Below, piece by piece: positions 36,205 through 47,091 of a stretch of 64,000 nucleotides of DNA. The DNA lies in assembly GCF_017302315.1 (NCBI RefSeq), contig NZ_JAFLDT010000010.1, forward strand, positions 26,990 through 90,989, written 5' to 3'. The notes beneath the pieces were generated by a model. That model searched no databases. It was not told where the DNA came from and worked only from the letters and a program-made list of their open reading frames with translations. Origin of the DNA: Zoogloea sp. (GTDB taxonomy: Bacteria > Pseudomonadota > Gammaproteobacteria > Burkholderiales > Rhodocyclaceae). The position numbers and the translations under genes were made by a program. Positions within the stretch are counted from its first letter, which is position 1, and each line of letters begins with the position of its first letter.

Positions 36205-37947
36205 TCAAACGTTAGCTTGCGTCGCTCCATCGACCTCTTCCGGCTTTACCAGCATCCCGCCCAGGGCCTGGGCAATCCCGGTGATGCCCTCATTGGATAG
36301 CCCGGCATCCTTCATGACCGCATCGACGATGGGCTTGGCCAATTGGTACTGCAACGCTGAGTTCATCACCTGTTCCGGAAACGTGGCCCCACCCGCGCCG
36401 CCAGCACCCGGGGTGCCAGACGTGCCACCCTGTGTGCCGGGCACCCCGCTGACCTGGAAGATACGGATCGAGTCGATTTTCTCCATTGGCCGCACGGCCT
36501 GCTCGAGGATGTTGGGCAGTTGCTGAAGCAGCAGGGTGCGCACCTGCAGGTCCACCTGCGCCGCCGACAGGGTATTGAGTGCCTCATTGATGGCCCGCTT
36601 GCCGGCGGCCTCCGCCAGGGCTGCAGCCTGACGAGCCGTGGCTTCGATGGTGATGGCGTCGGCCCGGTCGAGAGCGGCTTCCTTTTCGGCGGAGGCCGAC
36701 ACCTTGATGGCAATGGCGCTCTGTTCGGCTTCCTTCGATGCTTCGATCAACTGGATGCTCTTCTCCCGCTCGGCCACGGCCACCTGTCGGGCGGTATTGA
36801 CCAGCTCCTCCGCCTTCACCGCCTCTGCCCGGGCCAGGTTGGCGGCCGCGTCAGCATCGGACTGCTCGCGGGATTTGGTGGCAATGGCGATCTGGGTGTC
36901 CTGGCGGGCAATCTCCACCTGCTTGCGCTGCTCGGCCCTCTGCATCTCGGTCTTTCGCTCGAGCTCAATTTCCCGGGTCTGCACCGCCAGATTCTTGTCG
37001 ATCTCCCGCGTCTGGATGGCCAGGTTCTTGTCGATCTCGGCCGCCTTGATCTCCCGCTCCGACTCGATGCGCTTCTGGCTGACCTGCAGCTCCGCATTGA
37101 TCTTGGCCGCCTCGGCCTCCCGGTTGCGCTCGGCCTGCTGAGTGGCAATCAAGGCCGCCTGCTCGGCACGGCTGTTCTCGATCTCGCGCTTTTGCGAGAG
37201 GGACGCGAACTCCTCGTCCTTCTCGATGGTGAGCTTCAGACGCGTCGCTTCCAGGTTCTTGGTGCGGACCAGGACTTCCGTATCCTGCTCCACGTCGTTG
37301 CGCTGCTTGCGCCGTGCCTCGGTCTGCTCGGTGAGGCGCGTCAGGCCCTCGGCGTCAAAGGCGTTGTTGGGGTTGAAGAACTGCTTGTCGGTCTGATCCA
37401 GACTGGTCAGGGACACGGACTCCAGCTCAAGGCCGTTTTTCTCCAGGTCTTCCGCCACCGCGTTCTGGACGGCCTGAACAAAATCCCGGCGCTTGTCCTG
37501 CAGTTCCTGGATGGTCATGGTGGCGGCCGTGGCGCGCAGCGAATCCACGAATTTGTCCTCGACCAGGGTCTTTAGCTCGTCCGGGCTCATCGTGCGTGCA
37601 CCCAGTGTCTGCGCGGCAATGCTGATCGACTCCTCGGTCTGCTTGACCCGCACGAAGAACGCGGCTGTCACGTCCACCCGCATCCGATCCTTGGTGATCA
37701 GGCTCTCCCGTTCCCGTCGCAGCACCTCCAGCTTCAAGGTGTTCATATTGACGAGCACCCGCTCATGAAACACCGGCAGCACGATGGCGCCGCCGTCCAT
37801 GATGACTTTCTGCCCACCCAGGCCGGTCCGCACGAACGCGGTTTCCTTGGTCGAGCGTTTGTACAGGCGCGCAAAGACAATGCCGATTGCCAGCAGGGCG
37901 ATCAGCACAATGCCCGCCAAACCCAGCATTTCAATCAAGTTGGTCAT
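36205..37947 (-). CDS. yqiK: Flotillin-like SPFH protein (YqiK family)
   Basis: The 580-residue protein has an N-terminal membrane segment (about 8-28), an SPFH/band 7 domain (about 30-200), and a long Glu/Ala/Lys-rich coiled coil (about 200-490) with repeated IDKNLAIQTREIDKNLAVQT-like heptads, then a Gly-rich tail. Such proteins form large oligomers that organise membrane microdomains. It is the last gene of a four-gene operon with PspA and YqiJ homologues, as yqiJ-yqiK occur together in E. coli. The Gly-rich patch near residue 510 is of low complexity. Confidence 0.9.
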   Translation of the reverse strand: MTNLIEMLGLAGIVLIALLAIGIVFARLYKRSTKETAFVRTGLGGQKVIMDGGAIVLPVFHERVLVNMNTLKLEVLRRERESLITKDRMRVDVTAAFFVRVKQTEESISIAAQTLGARTMSPDELKTLVEDKFVDSLRATAATMTIQELQDKRRDFVQAVQNAVAEDLEKNGLELESVSLTSLDQTDKQFFNPNNAFDAEGLTRLTEQTEARRKQRNDVEQDTEVLVRTKNLEATRLKLTIEKDEEFASLSQKREIENSRAEQAALIATQQAERNREAEAAKINAELQVSQKRIESEREIKAAEIDKNLAIQTREIDKNLAVQTREIELERKTEMQRAEQRKQVEIARQDTQIAIATKSREQSDADAAANLARAEAVKAEELVNTARQVAVAEREKSIQLIEASKEAEQSAIAIKVSASAEKEAALDRADAITIEATARQAAALAEAAGKRAINEALNTLSAAQVDLQVRTLLLQQLPNILEQAVRPMEKIDSIRIFQVSGVPGTQGGTSGTPGAGGAGGATFPEQVMNSALQYQLAKPIVDAVMKDAGLSNEGITGIAQALGGMLVKPEEVDGATQANV

Positions 37948-37999
37948 TTGAGAGTGTTCCTTGGAGGTTTGAGTTGGTTGCAGCGCCCACCGGCGCCGG

Positions 38000-38626
38000 C
38001 TACATCAGGGTGGGATGGGGATTGGCAATGCAGCGGTAGAACGCACCCGCCTTGCTCACAATCAGCACCTGTGCCCCATCTTCCAGCACGTCGTCGTCCA
38101 GATCCGGCTCCACCATCAGGTAATGGGATCGTCCGTGGCTGTCCCTGACACGGGCCTGGGCTGCCAGCCCTCGCCGGGCAGTGCCGCCCACGATCACGCC
38201 GACACGTCCGATCAGGGTCTGCTCACTGACACTGCTGGTCTCATCCCGGGGGATGATGTGCGCCACCAGCGAGCCCAAGCCACGCACGGTTGCCAGGCCG
38301 GATGGCACGGCCAGCACACCTGCTATCCAGGCCGGCAGGTAACTGCCGAACAGCCCACGGGCCACCATCTGCAGGCCATAGCCAAACAGCGTGTAGCCCA
38401 GCAGGAACAGCAACAACAGGACCAGCGCGGGCACCTTGCCCAGGTGCAGCCAGCCCAGCACACGATCGAGCCCGCTGTCGCCGTCGAAGTCAGGAATGAC
38501 GTCGTCGAGCAGGTTGCTCGGGCTGAGAGAAATCAGCATGCCGACCCCTTCAAGCAGGCCAATACCGATGATCAAGGCAAAGGCGATACCGAAGGGCAGG
38601 TTTTGCTCTGCAGCGAAGAGATTCAC
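38000..38626 (-). CDS. yqiJ: YqiJ-family membrane protein with C-terminal OB-like domain
   Basis: This 208-residue inner-membrane protein follows the E. coli YqiJ pattern: three to four N-terminal hydrophobic segments (about 12-35, 62-85, 95-118), the conserved IPRDETSSVSEQTLIGRVGVI and a small C-terminal beta domain (about 140-205) resembling the OB-fold of NfeD-type proteins. NfeD/YqiJ proteins partner SPFH proteins, which fits the downstream flotillin-like gene 52 bases away. Its start overlaps the PspA stop by ATGA. Confidence 0.88.
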   Translation of the reverse strand: MNLFAAEQNLPFGIAFALIIGIGLLEGVGMLISLSPSNLLDDVIPDFDGDSGLDRVLGWLHLGKVPALVLLLLFLLGYTLFGYGLQMVARGLFGSYLPAWIAGVLAVPSGLATVRGLGSLVAHIIPRDETSSVSEQTLIGRVGVIVGGTARRGLAAQARVRDSHGRSHYLMVEPDLDDDVLEDGAQVLIVSKAGAFYRCIANPHPTLM

Positions 38627-39291
38627 GCCCGGCCTGCCTTGAGCTGGGCAATACGCTCGGCGATCTTGTTGTCACGCATGAGCTCGTCTAGCTCCTTGAG
38701 CTGCGCAGCCTGTTGCAGATTGCTGCTTCGGGTTGTGGCGGTCAGTCCGGTCTGACGCTCGTAGAGTCGGTCGAAGGCGTCCGTCACCACATCAATGCGC
38801 TGCGCTACGCCAGCGCCTGTAGCCCCGCCGGTTGTATTCAATGCGGCAGCGCGGCTCTTGCGGAACGCCGAGAGCGCTTCCGCCATTTCGCGCTTCTTGG
38901 CCAACAGGGCGGCGACGAAGCCCTGCAACTCGCGCTCCTGGAGAGCATGCTCCGATAAGGTGTTCTCAAGCACCGGCAGTTGCGCCTCGATATCGAGTTG
39001 CCGCGCCACCGCAGCACGCACGAGCTCGTCACGGCCCTGCGCCATGGCCTGATCAATCTGCTCGGCCAGGCTGGCATGCTGACTATTCAGACTGGCATGT
39101 TGCTGCTGGGAGAGATGACGGTTTGCGGTGACGATCCCAAGTTCGTGGCGCACATCGTCGATAACGCTGTCCGCGTCCCGCACGGCCTGCTCCATCACGG
39201 CCTCGGGGGCTTGGTCCTCCAGGCGATCAAGCAGGGCATGAACGCCGCCGGAAATGACACGGCCAACGCGGATCTTCAGGGAATCAGCCAT
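38623..39291 (-). CDS. PspA/IM30-family membrane-stress protein
   Basis: The 222-residue protein is almost entirely alpha-helical coiled coil, as in PspA/Vipp1: an N-terminal amphipathic helix (ADSLKIRVGRVISGGVHALL) followed by long helices with LEDQAPEAVMEQAVRDADSV. PspA binds damaged membranes and, in some bacteria, an enhancer protein. There is no pspF, pspB or pspC nearby, so it belongs to the PspA-plus-SPFH arrangement rather than the classical psp operon. One base separates its start region from the upstream gene's stop. Confidence 0.88.
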   Translation of the reverse strand: MADSLKIRVGRVISGGVHALLDRLEDQAPEAVMEQAVRDADSVIDDVRHELGIVTANRHLSQQQHASLNSQHASLAEQIDQAMAQGRDELVRAAVARQLDIEAQLPVLENTLSEHALQERELQGFVAALLAKKREMAEALSAFRKSRAAALNTTGGATGAGVAQRIDVVTDAFDRLYERQTGLTATTRSSNLQQAAQLKELDELMRDNKIAERIAQLKAGRA

Positions 39292-39292
39292 T

Positions 39293-39793
39293 TCAGGCTC
39301 CTTTCGTCAGGGGAAGACTGGCTGCAAGCTCGACCGTGCGGGCCACATGGCGCCGCACGACTTCAGGATCATGGGCAGCCGCCGACGCAGTGATGGCCTG
39401 TCGCAGCAAGGCCTCGCACAGGGCAAAGCTCCGTCGCACCAGCACATCCTCGAGTTTGGCGGCCTGGCTGGCATCCTTCGGCGCGTGGCTTACGATCAAG
39501 GCCAGCGCGGCGGTAGTGTGATCGAGGATCGCGCCAAGCACCTCGGAGTGCGCACCACCCTGCCCCTCCAGAACAACCAGAGACTCCCGCAACTGCCCTG
39601 TGAGATCGCGCGCCCAAGCATGGGCAGCGGCGTAATCGAGCGCGCCATCGTGCTGACGCTTGAGTTGCCCAAGCAACACACGCAGCTTGTCACTGTTGGT
39701 CGTGGCGCCCTCAACACGCAGCTGCGCCAGCCAAAGATAGAGATCCCCCGGGATGCGCGCCGAAAGCGGCTCCATGGTCGTTGCTTGGCTCAT
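39293..39793 (-). CDS. First gene of the PspA operon: possible RHH-type protein
   Basis: The 166-residue soluble protein is not one I can name. The start at 39793 is taken because GAGGAG lies six bases before it. Residues about 10-40 (SARIPGDLYLWLAQLRVEG, then TTNSDKLRVLLGQLKRQ) look like a ribbon-helix-helix DNA-binding or dimerisation segment; the rest is helical. Being the first gene behind a promoter that contains a 16-bp palindrome, it may be an autorepressor, but that is inference. It is one base from the pspA-like gene. Confidence 0.7.
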   Translation of the reverse strand: MSQATTMEPLSARIPGDLYLWLAQLRVEGATTNSDKLRVLLGQLKRQHDGALDYAAAHAWARDLTGQLRESLVVLEGQGGAHSEVLGAILDHTTAALALIVSHAPKDASQAAKLEDVLVRRSFALCEALLRQAITASAAAHDPEVVRRHVARTVELAASLPLTKGA

Positions 39794-39828
39794 CTGCATC
39801 TCCTCGCACTCGGGTTCGAATGACTTCA

Positions 39829-39856
39829 ATTGTATTCACATGAATACGAAAGTCAA
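39829..39856 (-). promoter_or_regulatory. Sigma-70 promoter with embedded palindrome for the PspA-YqiJ-YqiK operon
   Basis: On the minus strand, TTGACT (39856-39851) and TACAAT (39834-39829) are each one base from consensus and 16 bases apart. A palindrome, GTATTCA-CA-TGAATAC (39832-39847), fills the spacer and overlaps the -10. Such a position would let a bound protein block RNA polymerase. The promoter lies about 36 bases from the first start codon. The remaining sequence up to 40190 shows no gene or other signal I can support. Confidence 0.65.
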
Positions 39857-40190
39857 TACGAATATCGATAGACAAAATGAATTGCTATCCGATCCTGGCG
39901 CTTCAGGGGATCATCGGCGGCAGGAAAGACAAGACAAGCACGCAAAAAGCCGGCAAGGAACTACGTTCTTTGCCGCACTCTCCACAACGCCAGGATGACT
40001 ACATGGACTTTAAGTTGGGGTCGCGAGACGTTCGGGCGCCACACACGAATCGCGGGAACACCCCCAAAAGACTCGTTTAATGACTCACGCCCAGACACCC
40101 AGCCAAGGCGATCAGGCTAACCGAGCTTCGTGCACACGGCTGTGAAGTAGCGCAAACGATGGGAGTGACAATGTTTTCTGCATATGCCCG

Positions 40191-40241
40191 GCCAGAATGT
40201 AAAAAAGCCCGTGAATTTCACGGGCTTTTTTACATTCTGGC
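40191..40241. terminator. Terminator within a perfect 24-bp inverted repeat
   Basis: GCCAGAATGTAAAAAAGCCCGTGA (40191-40214) is repeated exactly in inverse form at 40218-40241, with a 3-base loop. Its core, GCCCGTGA/TCACGGGC flanked by six A and six T, is a good bidirectional rho-independent terminator for the tRNA-Ser gene. The outer arm reaches into the tRNA, including its CCA end. Confidence 0.85.
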
Positions 40242-40327
40242 GGAGAAGGAGGGATTCGAACCCTCGATACGGAGAACCGTATACCGGATTTCGAGTCCGG
40301 CGCATTCGACCACTCTGCCACCTCTCC
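40238..40327 (-). tRNA. tRNA-Ser (anticodon CGA)
   Basis: A 90-base class II tRNA can be folded on the minus strand: acceptor stem GGAGAGG/CTTCTCC, D arm GCAGAGTGGTCGAATGC, anticodon stem CCGGA/TCCGG with loop CTCGAAA (anticodon CGA), a long variable arm TACGG/CCGTA typical of serine tRNAs, and TpsiC arm GGGTTCGAATCCC. Discriminator G is followed by an encoded CCA. The serS gene for its cognate synthetase lies 540 bases upstream on the same strand. Confidence 0.97.
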
Positions 40328-40402
40328 TGGTGCTCGGCTTTCAGCAAGCGCTGTCGGCTGATCGAAGCCCGCGATTATATCTCAAGTCGCGGGAAATACC
40401 AG

Positions 40403-40768
40403 TCATTCGGCGGGTTTTGCGGCACCTGCAGTGAATTCGTCGAAGGCACGCACGGCTTCGGCCGCGTACATGAGGCTCGGGCCACCCCCCATGTAGGTGC
40501 AGATGCCCAGGGTCTCCATGAGCTGCTCGCGGGTGACACCGAGGCGGATCAGGGCCTTGACGTGGAAGCCGATGCACCCGTCACAGCGGGCAGACACACC
40601 AATGGCGAGGGCGATGAGCTCCTTCTGCAGGGCCGACAGGGAGCCCTCCTTCATCGCCTCCTTGGCCATGCTGGAGAAGCCCTTCATGGTGTCGGGAATC
40701 TCGGCATGCAGGGCCTTGAGGCCCTTGTTGAGATCGCCAGTGATCTGGACGAAGGACTTGCTGCTCAT
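40403..40768 (-). CDS. Carboxymuconolactone decarboxylase / AhpD-like protein
   Basis: The 121-residue protein belongs to the CMD/AhpD superfamily of small helical proteins. It has the peroxidase-type CxxC motif in SARCDGCIGFHVKALIRLG (cysteines near 62 and 65, His near 69), as in alkylhydroperoxidase AhpD-like members that reduce peroxides through a disulfide cycle. The partner reductant is unknown. It is a single gene between serS and the tRNA. Confidence 0.9.
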   Translation of the reverse strand: MSSKSFVQITGDLNKGLKALHAEIPDTMKGFSSMAKEAMKEGSLSALQKELIALAIGVSARCDGCIGFHVKALIRLGVTREQLMETLGICTYMGGGPSLMYAAEAVRAFDEFTAGAAKPAE

Positions 40769-40864
40769 GATGGAAGCTCCGAAAACAAATTAGAGCTTAC
40801 TAATATACAGAAAAGCTGATGGATTGAGAACCGGGACAGCACCTGCCCCGGCTCGTTCATCCCG

Positions 40865-42163
<1,299 letters not shown>

Positions 42164-42413
42164 TCAAATCAGAAAATTAGCCTATCGATACAGCGGCGGT
42201 CCGGAATTTGCTTGTCCACAACCACTGCTTTTCGGTTATATTGCGCCGCAGCATGCGCGCTGCGCATGGCCCATCAGAAGCAATAGAAATCAAGATGTTA
42301 ATAGCACCTCTGGGCAGAAACTTTTCTTGATTTCACACACTCACAGGTCACAATTGTAGAAAGGCACACACATGAATAGTGCCGTTCCAATGCGACCACC
42401 GAAGGAGACCCCG

Positions 42414-42686
42414 ATGTTGTCCATCCGTGACTGCCTGGATTACTGCGACCTGACTGACGAAGACGTCGCCATCATTGCCGAGCATCATGACATTCCCGAT
42501 GCTGCGGCTGCCCAGATCGCCTGCGGACTTGTCCAGACCCGCGAAGGCACCTTGATGCTCACCCAGTTCATGCTCGACCTCGTGGATGCCGCCGAGGAAC
42601 GCGGAGACCGGGCCAAAGCCAAGCGCTTCCGGGATGCCTGCGCCCGCTTCATTGCGGCGCATCCCCTCCCCCACGAACAACACTGA
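42414..42686 (+). CDS. Small protein of unknown function
   Basis: This 90-residue acidic, helical protein starts at the ATG at 42414, preceded by GAAGGAG at a good distance. It contains three cysteines (residues 6, 10 and about 39), in LSIRDCLDYCDLT and AAQIACGLVQT. I recognise it only as a small conserved-type betaproteobacterial protein. Its 3' end overlaps the convergent rarA by 38 bases. The 260 bases upstream to serS contain no other gene. Confidence 0.65.
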   Translation: MLSIRDCLDYCDLTDEDVAIIAEHHDIPDAAAAQIACGLVQTREGTLMLTQFMLDLVDAAEERGDRAKAKRFRDACARFIAAHPLPHEQH

Positions 42687-44019
42687 TATTTCCGCCGGCC
42701 TGGCGGTGCTCTTCATCGAGGTATTCCCGGTCAAGAGCCCGCAGCCGCTGGAGTTTCTCAGCAATCCTTGCCTCCAGGCCCCGGTTGACGGGTTGATACC
42801 AACCCGGCTTTTCCATGCCGTCGGGCAGGTAGTCCTCGCCGGCCGCGTAGGCCTCCGGCTCGTCATGGGCATAGCGGTAAGCCTTGCCGTAGCCCAGTTC
42901 CTTCATCAACTTGGTCGGCGCGTTACGCAGATGGATCGGCACCGGCCGGGACACATCCTGCTTCACGAATTGACGCGCCGCATTATACGCTTTGTAAACC
43001 GCGTTCGATTTTGCCGCACAGGCCAGGAAAACCGCCGCCTGGGCCAGCGCCAGTTCGCCTTCCGGTGAGCCGAGGCGCTCGAAGGTGGCACAGGCGTTGA
43101 GGCAGATTTCCAGTGCGCGGGGATCGGCCAGGCCGATATCCTCAATGGCCATGCGTACCAGCCGCCGCCCCATGTACAGTGGCTCGGCGCCGCCGTCGAG
43201 CATGCGGCACAACCAATAAAGAGCAGCATCCGGGTCCGAACCGCGGATGGACTTGTGGAGTGCCGAGATCTGGTCGTAGAAGGCCTCGCCGCCCTTGTCG
43301 AAACGCCTCAGGTTACGCGACAGGGCTTCGTCGATGAAGGCCGGCGTCACCGGATTCAGCCCGGCCGTGGTGGCCGCCGTGGTCACCTGTTCCACCAGAT
43401 TGAGCAGGCGCCGGGCATCACCATCGGCAAAGCCGGTCAGGCGATCACGTGCATCGTCCTCGAAACCCAGGTCTGGACAAGCCACATGCCGCGCACGCTC
43501 GAACAGCTCACTTAGCTCCGCCTGACTGAGGGGCTCGAGCACATACACCGCCGCCCGGGACAGCAGGGCCGAGTTCACCTCGAAGGAGGGGTTCTCGGTC
43601 GTGGCGCCGATCAGGGTGACCAGGCCTTGCTCCACGTAGGGCAGAAAGGCGTCCTGCTGGGCCTTGTTGAAGCGATGCACTTCATCCACGAAGAGAATGG
43701 TGTGACGCCCGCGGCTGCGCTCGGCCTCGGCCCGGGCAATCGCCTCGCGGATGTCCTTGACGCCGGAAAACACGGCGGAGAGGGAGGCAAACTCCGCATC
43801 GAAAGCCCGAGCCATCAGGCGGGCCAGGGTGGTCTTGCCCACCCCCGGCGGCCCCCACAGGATCATGGAGTGCAGCTTGCCGGACTGGAAGGCCAGGGCC
43901 AGGGGCTTGCCCGGGCCGAGCAGGTGCTTCTGACCAATCACGTCGGCGATGGTCTGCGGCCGCATCGCCTCCGCTAGGGGTTGGCGCGGCGGATCAAGCG
44001 TATCGAAAAGGTCAGCCAT
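42649..44019 (-). CDS. rarA: Replication-associated recombination protein A (MgsA/RarA AAA+ ATPase)
   Basis: RarA acts at stalled replication forks and interacts with SSB and clamp-loader proteins. The 456-residue protein has Walker [12 protein letters not shown] (56-66), Walker B FVDEVHRF near 115, sensor [15 protein letters not shown], and the C-terminal tetramerisation region with [13 protein letters not shown]. The C terminus beyond residue ~440 overlaps the convergent small gene. It precedes lolA and ftsK in reverse order, a common cluster ftsK-lolA-rarA-serS. Confidence 0.96.
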   Translation of the reverse strand: MADLFDTLDPPRQPLAEAMRPQTIADVIGQKHLLGPGKPLALAFQSGKLHSMILWGPPGVGKTTLARLMARAFDAEFASLSAVFSGVKDIREAIARAEAERSRGRHTILFVDEVHRFNKAQQDAFLPYVEQGLVTLIGATTENPSFEVNSALLSRAAVYVLEPLSQAELSELFERARHVACPDLGFEDDARDRLTGFADGDARRLLNLVEQVTTAATTAGLNPVTPAFIDEALSRNLRRFDKGGEAFYDQISALHKSIRGSDPDAALYWLCRMLDGGAEPLYMGRRLVRMAIEDIGLADPRALEICLNACATFERLGSPEGELALAQAAVFLACAAKSNAVYKAYNAARQFVKQDVSRPVPIHLRNAPTKLMKELGYGKAYRYAHDEPEAYAAGEDYLPDGMEKPGWYQPVNRGLEARIAEKLQRLRALDREYLDEEHRQAGGNISVVRGGGDAPQ

Positions 44020-44031
44020 GGGCTTTGCCGG

Positions 44032-44658
44032 CTAGTCGCCAACCACGTCGGCGCCCTTGGGTGGCACGAAACGGAACAAGCCGGCATCCAGGGACGGATT
44101 GCGCTCCATCTGCAGGAAGTTCAGGGACGTGGTCTGGCCAAAGTTGTCGTGCAGCACCATGGCCTTGAGCTGACCACCAGCGAAGCCCATGCGGATGCGC
44201 TCGAAGCTGCTGTCGTCGGCCTTGGGTCTGGCCTCGACCCATTCCAGACCATCAGCGGTGCCGTCATCCTTGAGGGTGAAATTCTTCTCGAGGGAATTGT
44301 CGCCGGCAAGGATGGCCGCCGGGGTACTGCCCAAAGCCTGCCCCAGCTTCTTGGTGGTGACCTGGTTCAACTCCTGATCCCAGGCCCACAGCTTGCTGCC
44401 GTCACCCACCAGCAACTGGGCATAGGGCTTCTCGTAGGTCCAGCGGAACTTGCCCGGGCGCGAAAAAGCAAAGGTGCCGCTGGCTTGCTGGGGCTTGCGC
44501 CCCGACTTGGAGAACACTTGCTGGGAGAAGCTTCCCCGCGCCGAGCGGGTCCCATCCATGAACTGCTTGAGCTGGGCCAGGGAATCTGCATGGGCGGTGC
44601 CGGCGGCGAACAGCAGGGCTGCCGCCAGCAGGCGCAGCGAGTGGGTACGGACCATCAT
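44032..44658 (-). CDS. lolA: Outer-membrane lipoprotein carrier protein LolA
   Basis: LolA ferries lipoproteins across the periplasm from LolCDE to LolB. The 208-residue protein has a signal peptide ([20 protein letters not shown], cleavage after AHA) and the beta-barrel LolA fold with [17 protein letters not shown] and [20 protein letters not shown]. Its start overlaps the ftsK stop by ATGA. Length is typical. Confidence 0.95.
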   Translation of the reverse strand: MMVRTHSLRLLAAALLFAAGTAHADSLAQLKQFMDGTRSARGSFSQQVFSKSGRKPQQASGTFAFSRPGKFRWTYEKPYAQLLVGDGSKLWAWDQELNQVTTKKLGQALGSTPAAILAGDNSLEKNFTLKDDGTADGLEWVEARPKADDSSFERIRMGFAGGQLKAMVLHDNFGQTTSLNFLQMERNPSLDAGLFRFVPPKGADVVGD

Positions 44659-46949
44659 TCTCCTTCGCGGGGCGGTGTCACCACTTCCCGATTGCCATTG
44701 CTGCCCATGGCCGAAATCAGGCCCGAGCGTTCCATCTGTTCGATCAGCCGCGCGGCCCGGTTATAGCCGATGCGCAGGTGCCGTTGCACCAGGGAGATCG
44801 ACGGCCGGCGGGTCTTCAAGACGATCTCCACAGCCTGGTCGTAGAGGGGATCGGCCTCGCTGCCCTCTCCGCCACCTTCACCGCCACCCAGCAGGTCGCC
44901 GCCCTCCTCCTCCGAGGGGGCGAGAATGCCTTCTATGTAGTCCGGCTCGCCCAGTGCCTTGAGGTGTTCGACCACCCGGTGTACCTCGTTGTCCGCCACG
45001 AAAGCACCATGGACGCGGATGGGCAGGCCGGTACCGGGCGCCAGGTAGAGCATGTCGCCCATACCCAGCAGGGCCTCGGCCCCCATCTGGTCGAGGATGG
45101 TGCGGGAGTCGATCTTGCTGGACACCTGGAAGGCCATGCGGGTCGGGATGTTGGCCTTGATCAGGCCGGTGATGACGTCCACGCTGGGGCGCTGGGTGGC
45201 CAGTATGAGGTGAATGCCGGCCGCCCGGGCCTTCTGGGCCAGGCGTGCAATCAGCTCCTCGATCTTCTTGCCCACCACCATCATCAAGTCGGCCAGTTCG
45301 TCGATGATGACGACGATGTAGGGCAGCTTGTCGAGGGGCTCCGGGTTGTCGGGGGTGATGGAGAACGGGTTCTTGAGGGGCGAACCGACCTTGGCCGCCT
45401 CCGCCACCGCCTTGTTGTAGCCCGCGAGGTTGCGCACCCCCAGGGCCGACATCAGCTTGTAGCGCTTCTCCATCTCGGCCACGCACCAGTTGAGCGCATT
45501 GGCCGCATGCTTCATGTCGGTCACCACCGGCGCCAGCAGGTGCGGAATGCCCTCGTAGATGGACAGCTCCAGCATCTTCGGGTCCACCAGGATCAGGCGC
45601 ACGTCTTCGGGTTCGGACTTGTAGAGCAGCGACAGGATCATCGCGTTGATACCCACCGACTTGCCCGAGCCGGTGGTACCGGCCACCAGCAGGTGGGGCG
45701 TCTTGGCGATGTCCGCCACCACCGGCTGACCGCCGATGTCCTTGCCCAGGGCCACGGTGAGGGGCGAATGCATGTCGTGATAGGCCTTGGAGCCGAGGAT
45801 CTCGGACAGGCGCACCGTCTGACGCTTGGGGTTGGGCAGCTCCAGGGCCATGCAGGTCTTGCCGGGCACGGTTTCCACCACGCGGATGCTCACCACCGAC
45901 AGGGCCCGGGCCAGATCCTTGACCAGGTTCATCACCTGGCTGCCCTTCACACCCACCGCCGGCTCGATCTCGAAGCGGGTGATCACCGGCCCCGGATAGG
46001 CGGCCAACACCTTCACTTCGACGCCAAAGTCGGCCAGCTTGCGTTCAATGAGGCGGGAGGTGAACTCGAGCACCTCGGCCGACGGCGGCTCCACGTCGTT
46101 GGAGGGTTCATCAAGCAAGGCCAGGGGCGGCAGCGCGCCGCCCGGCAGCTCGGTGAACAGACTGGTCTGGCGCTCCTTCTCGACGCGAACCGACTTCTCC
46201 ACCTCGACGATGGCGGGCTCGATGCGTACCGGGGGCGGCGGCGCTACCTCTTCCTTCTTGCGCTTGGTTTCGACCACGGCCTCGCGCTTCTGCGCCATCT
46301 CACGGCCAACCCGTCGGTCCTGCCAAGTCTGCACCCCCTGGGTGGCGAACAGCCAGACCTTCTCCAGACCGGCCCCGAGCGCCTCGGAGGCCTCGATCCA
46401 GCTGACGCCGGAAAAGAGGCTCAAGCCACCGGCGATCAAGGCCAGCAACAGCAGGGTTCCCCCCGTGAAGCCCAGGTACTGGAGTACCAGATTACCCAGC
46501 TCCAGGCCAATCACCCCACCCGGCTCCAGGGGAAGGGTTGCCCTCATGGAATAGAAACGCATGGCCTCGAGCCCGCTGCTGGCCAGCAGCACGATCAGGA
46601 AGCCGATCACCACCACCAGGAAGGAACGATGATCGGCACCGAAGCTCTGCTGCAGCCTGCGAAACCCGATTGCCAGGCCAAAGCCGAGAAAGATCACCCA
46701 CCACCAGGCCGACAGACCGAAGAGGTAGAGCAGGAGATCCGACAACCACGCGCCGAAACGCCCGCCCGGGTTGCTCACATGCTCCACCTGCACCGCATGG
46801 GACCACCCCGGATCCCCCTTGGAGTATCCAAACAGGACCATGGCCAGGTAAAGGGCGAGGACGCCCAGCAACATCCAGCGGGCCTCCTGCAGCAGGCCGG
46901 CGATTTTTTCGGGGAGGGGGAGCGGTCGGGTGGAAGGGCGATTGAGCAT
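44655..46949 (-). CDS. ftsK: DNA translocase FtsK
   Basis: FtsK moves chromosome termini through the septum and activates XerCD. The 764-residue form has four N-terminal membrane helices (about 25-180), a short linker, the alpha-beta motor with Walker [17 protein letters not shown] near 430 and [16 protein letters not shown] near 545, and the C-terminal gamma winged helix (about 700-760) that reads KOPS sites. It is shorter than E. coli FtsK because the linker is short, as in many Proteobacteria. It is coupled to lolA. Confidence 0.96.
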   Translation of the reverse strand: MLNRPSTRPLPLPEKIAGLLQEARWMLLGVLALYLAMVLFGYSKGDPGWSHAVQVEHVSNPGGRFGAWLSDLLLYLFGLSAWWWVIFLGFGLAIGFRRLQQSFGADHRSFLVVVIGFLIVLLASSGLEAMRFYSMRATLPLEPGGVIGLELGNLVLQYLGFTGGTLLLLALIAGGLSLFSGVSWIEASEALGAGLEKVWLFATQGVQTWQDRRVGREMAQKREAVVETKRKKEEVAPPPPVRIEPAIVEVEKSVRVEKERQTSLFTELPGGALPPLALLDEPSNDVEPPSAEVLEFTSRLIERKLADFGVEVKVLAAYPGPVITRFEIEPAVGVKGSQVMNLVKDLARALSVVSIRVVETVPGKTCMALELPNPKRQTVRLSEILGSKAYHDMHSPLTVALGKDIGGQPVVADIAKTPHLLVAGTTGSGKSVGINAMILSLLYKSEPEDVRLILVDPKMLELSIYEGIPHLLAPVVTDMKHAANALNWCVAEMEKRYKLMSALGVRNLAGYNKAVAEAAKVGSPLKNPFSITPDNPEPLDKLPYIVVIIDELADLMMVVGKKIEELIARLAQKARAAGIHLILATQRPSVDVITGLIKANIPTRMAFQVSSKIDSRTILDQMGAEALLGMGDMLYLAPGTGLPIRVHGAFVADNEVHRVVEHLKALGEPDYIEGILAPSEEEGGDLLGGGEGGGEGSEADPLYDQAVEIVLKTRRPSISLVQRHLRIGYNRAARLIEQMERSGLISAMGSNGNREVVTPPREGE

Positions 46950-46984
46950 GGGTGGGCGGTGCCGGGGCGTTACGGATGGAGCCT

Positions 46985-47017
46985 AAAATGCAAAAGCGCG
47001 GCAAGGCGCCGCGCTTT
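46985..47017 (-). terminator. Rho-independent terminator of the CRP-type regulator gene
   Basis: AAAGCGCGGC (46993-47002) and GCCGCGCTTT (47008-47017) form a perfect 10-bp stem with a 5-base loop, followed on the minus strand by a T-rich tract (TTTTGCATTTT). It lies between the stop of the regulator gene at 47092 and the ftsK start at 46949, so it probably ends the regulator transcript. Confidence 0.8.
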
Positions 47018-47091
47018 GATTATAAACCAGGGTCTCTGGTCGTCCCTTCCTCGCCGGGTTCCAATTGGGTAAGGAAGGATTTCCGGATCAT

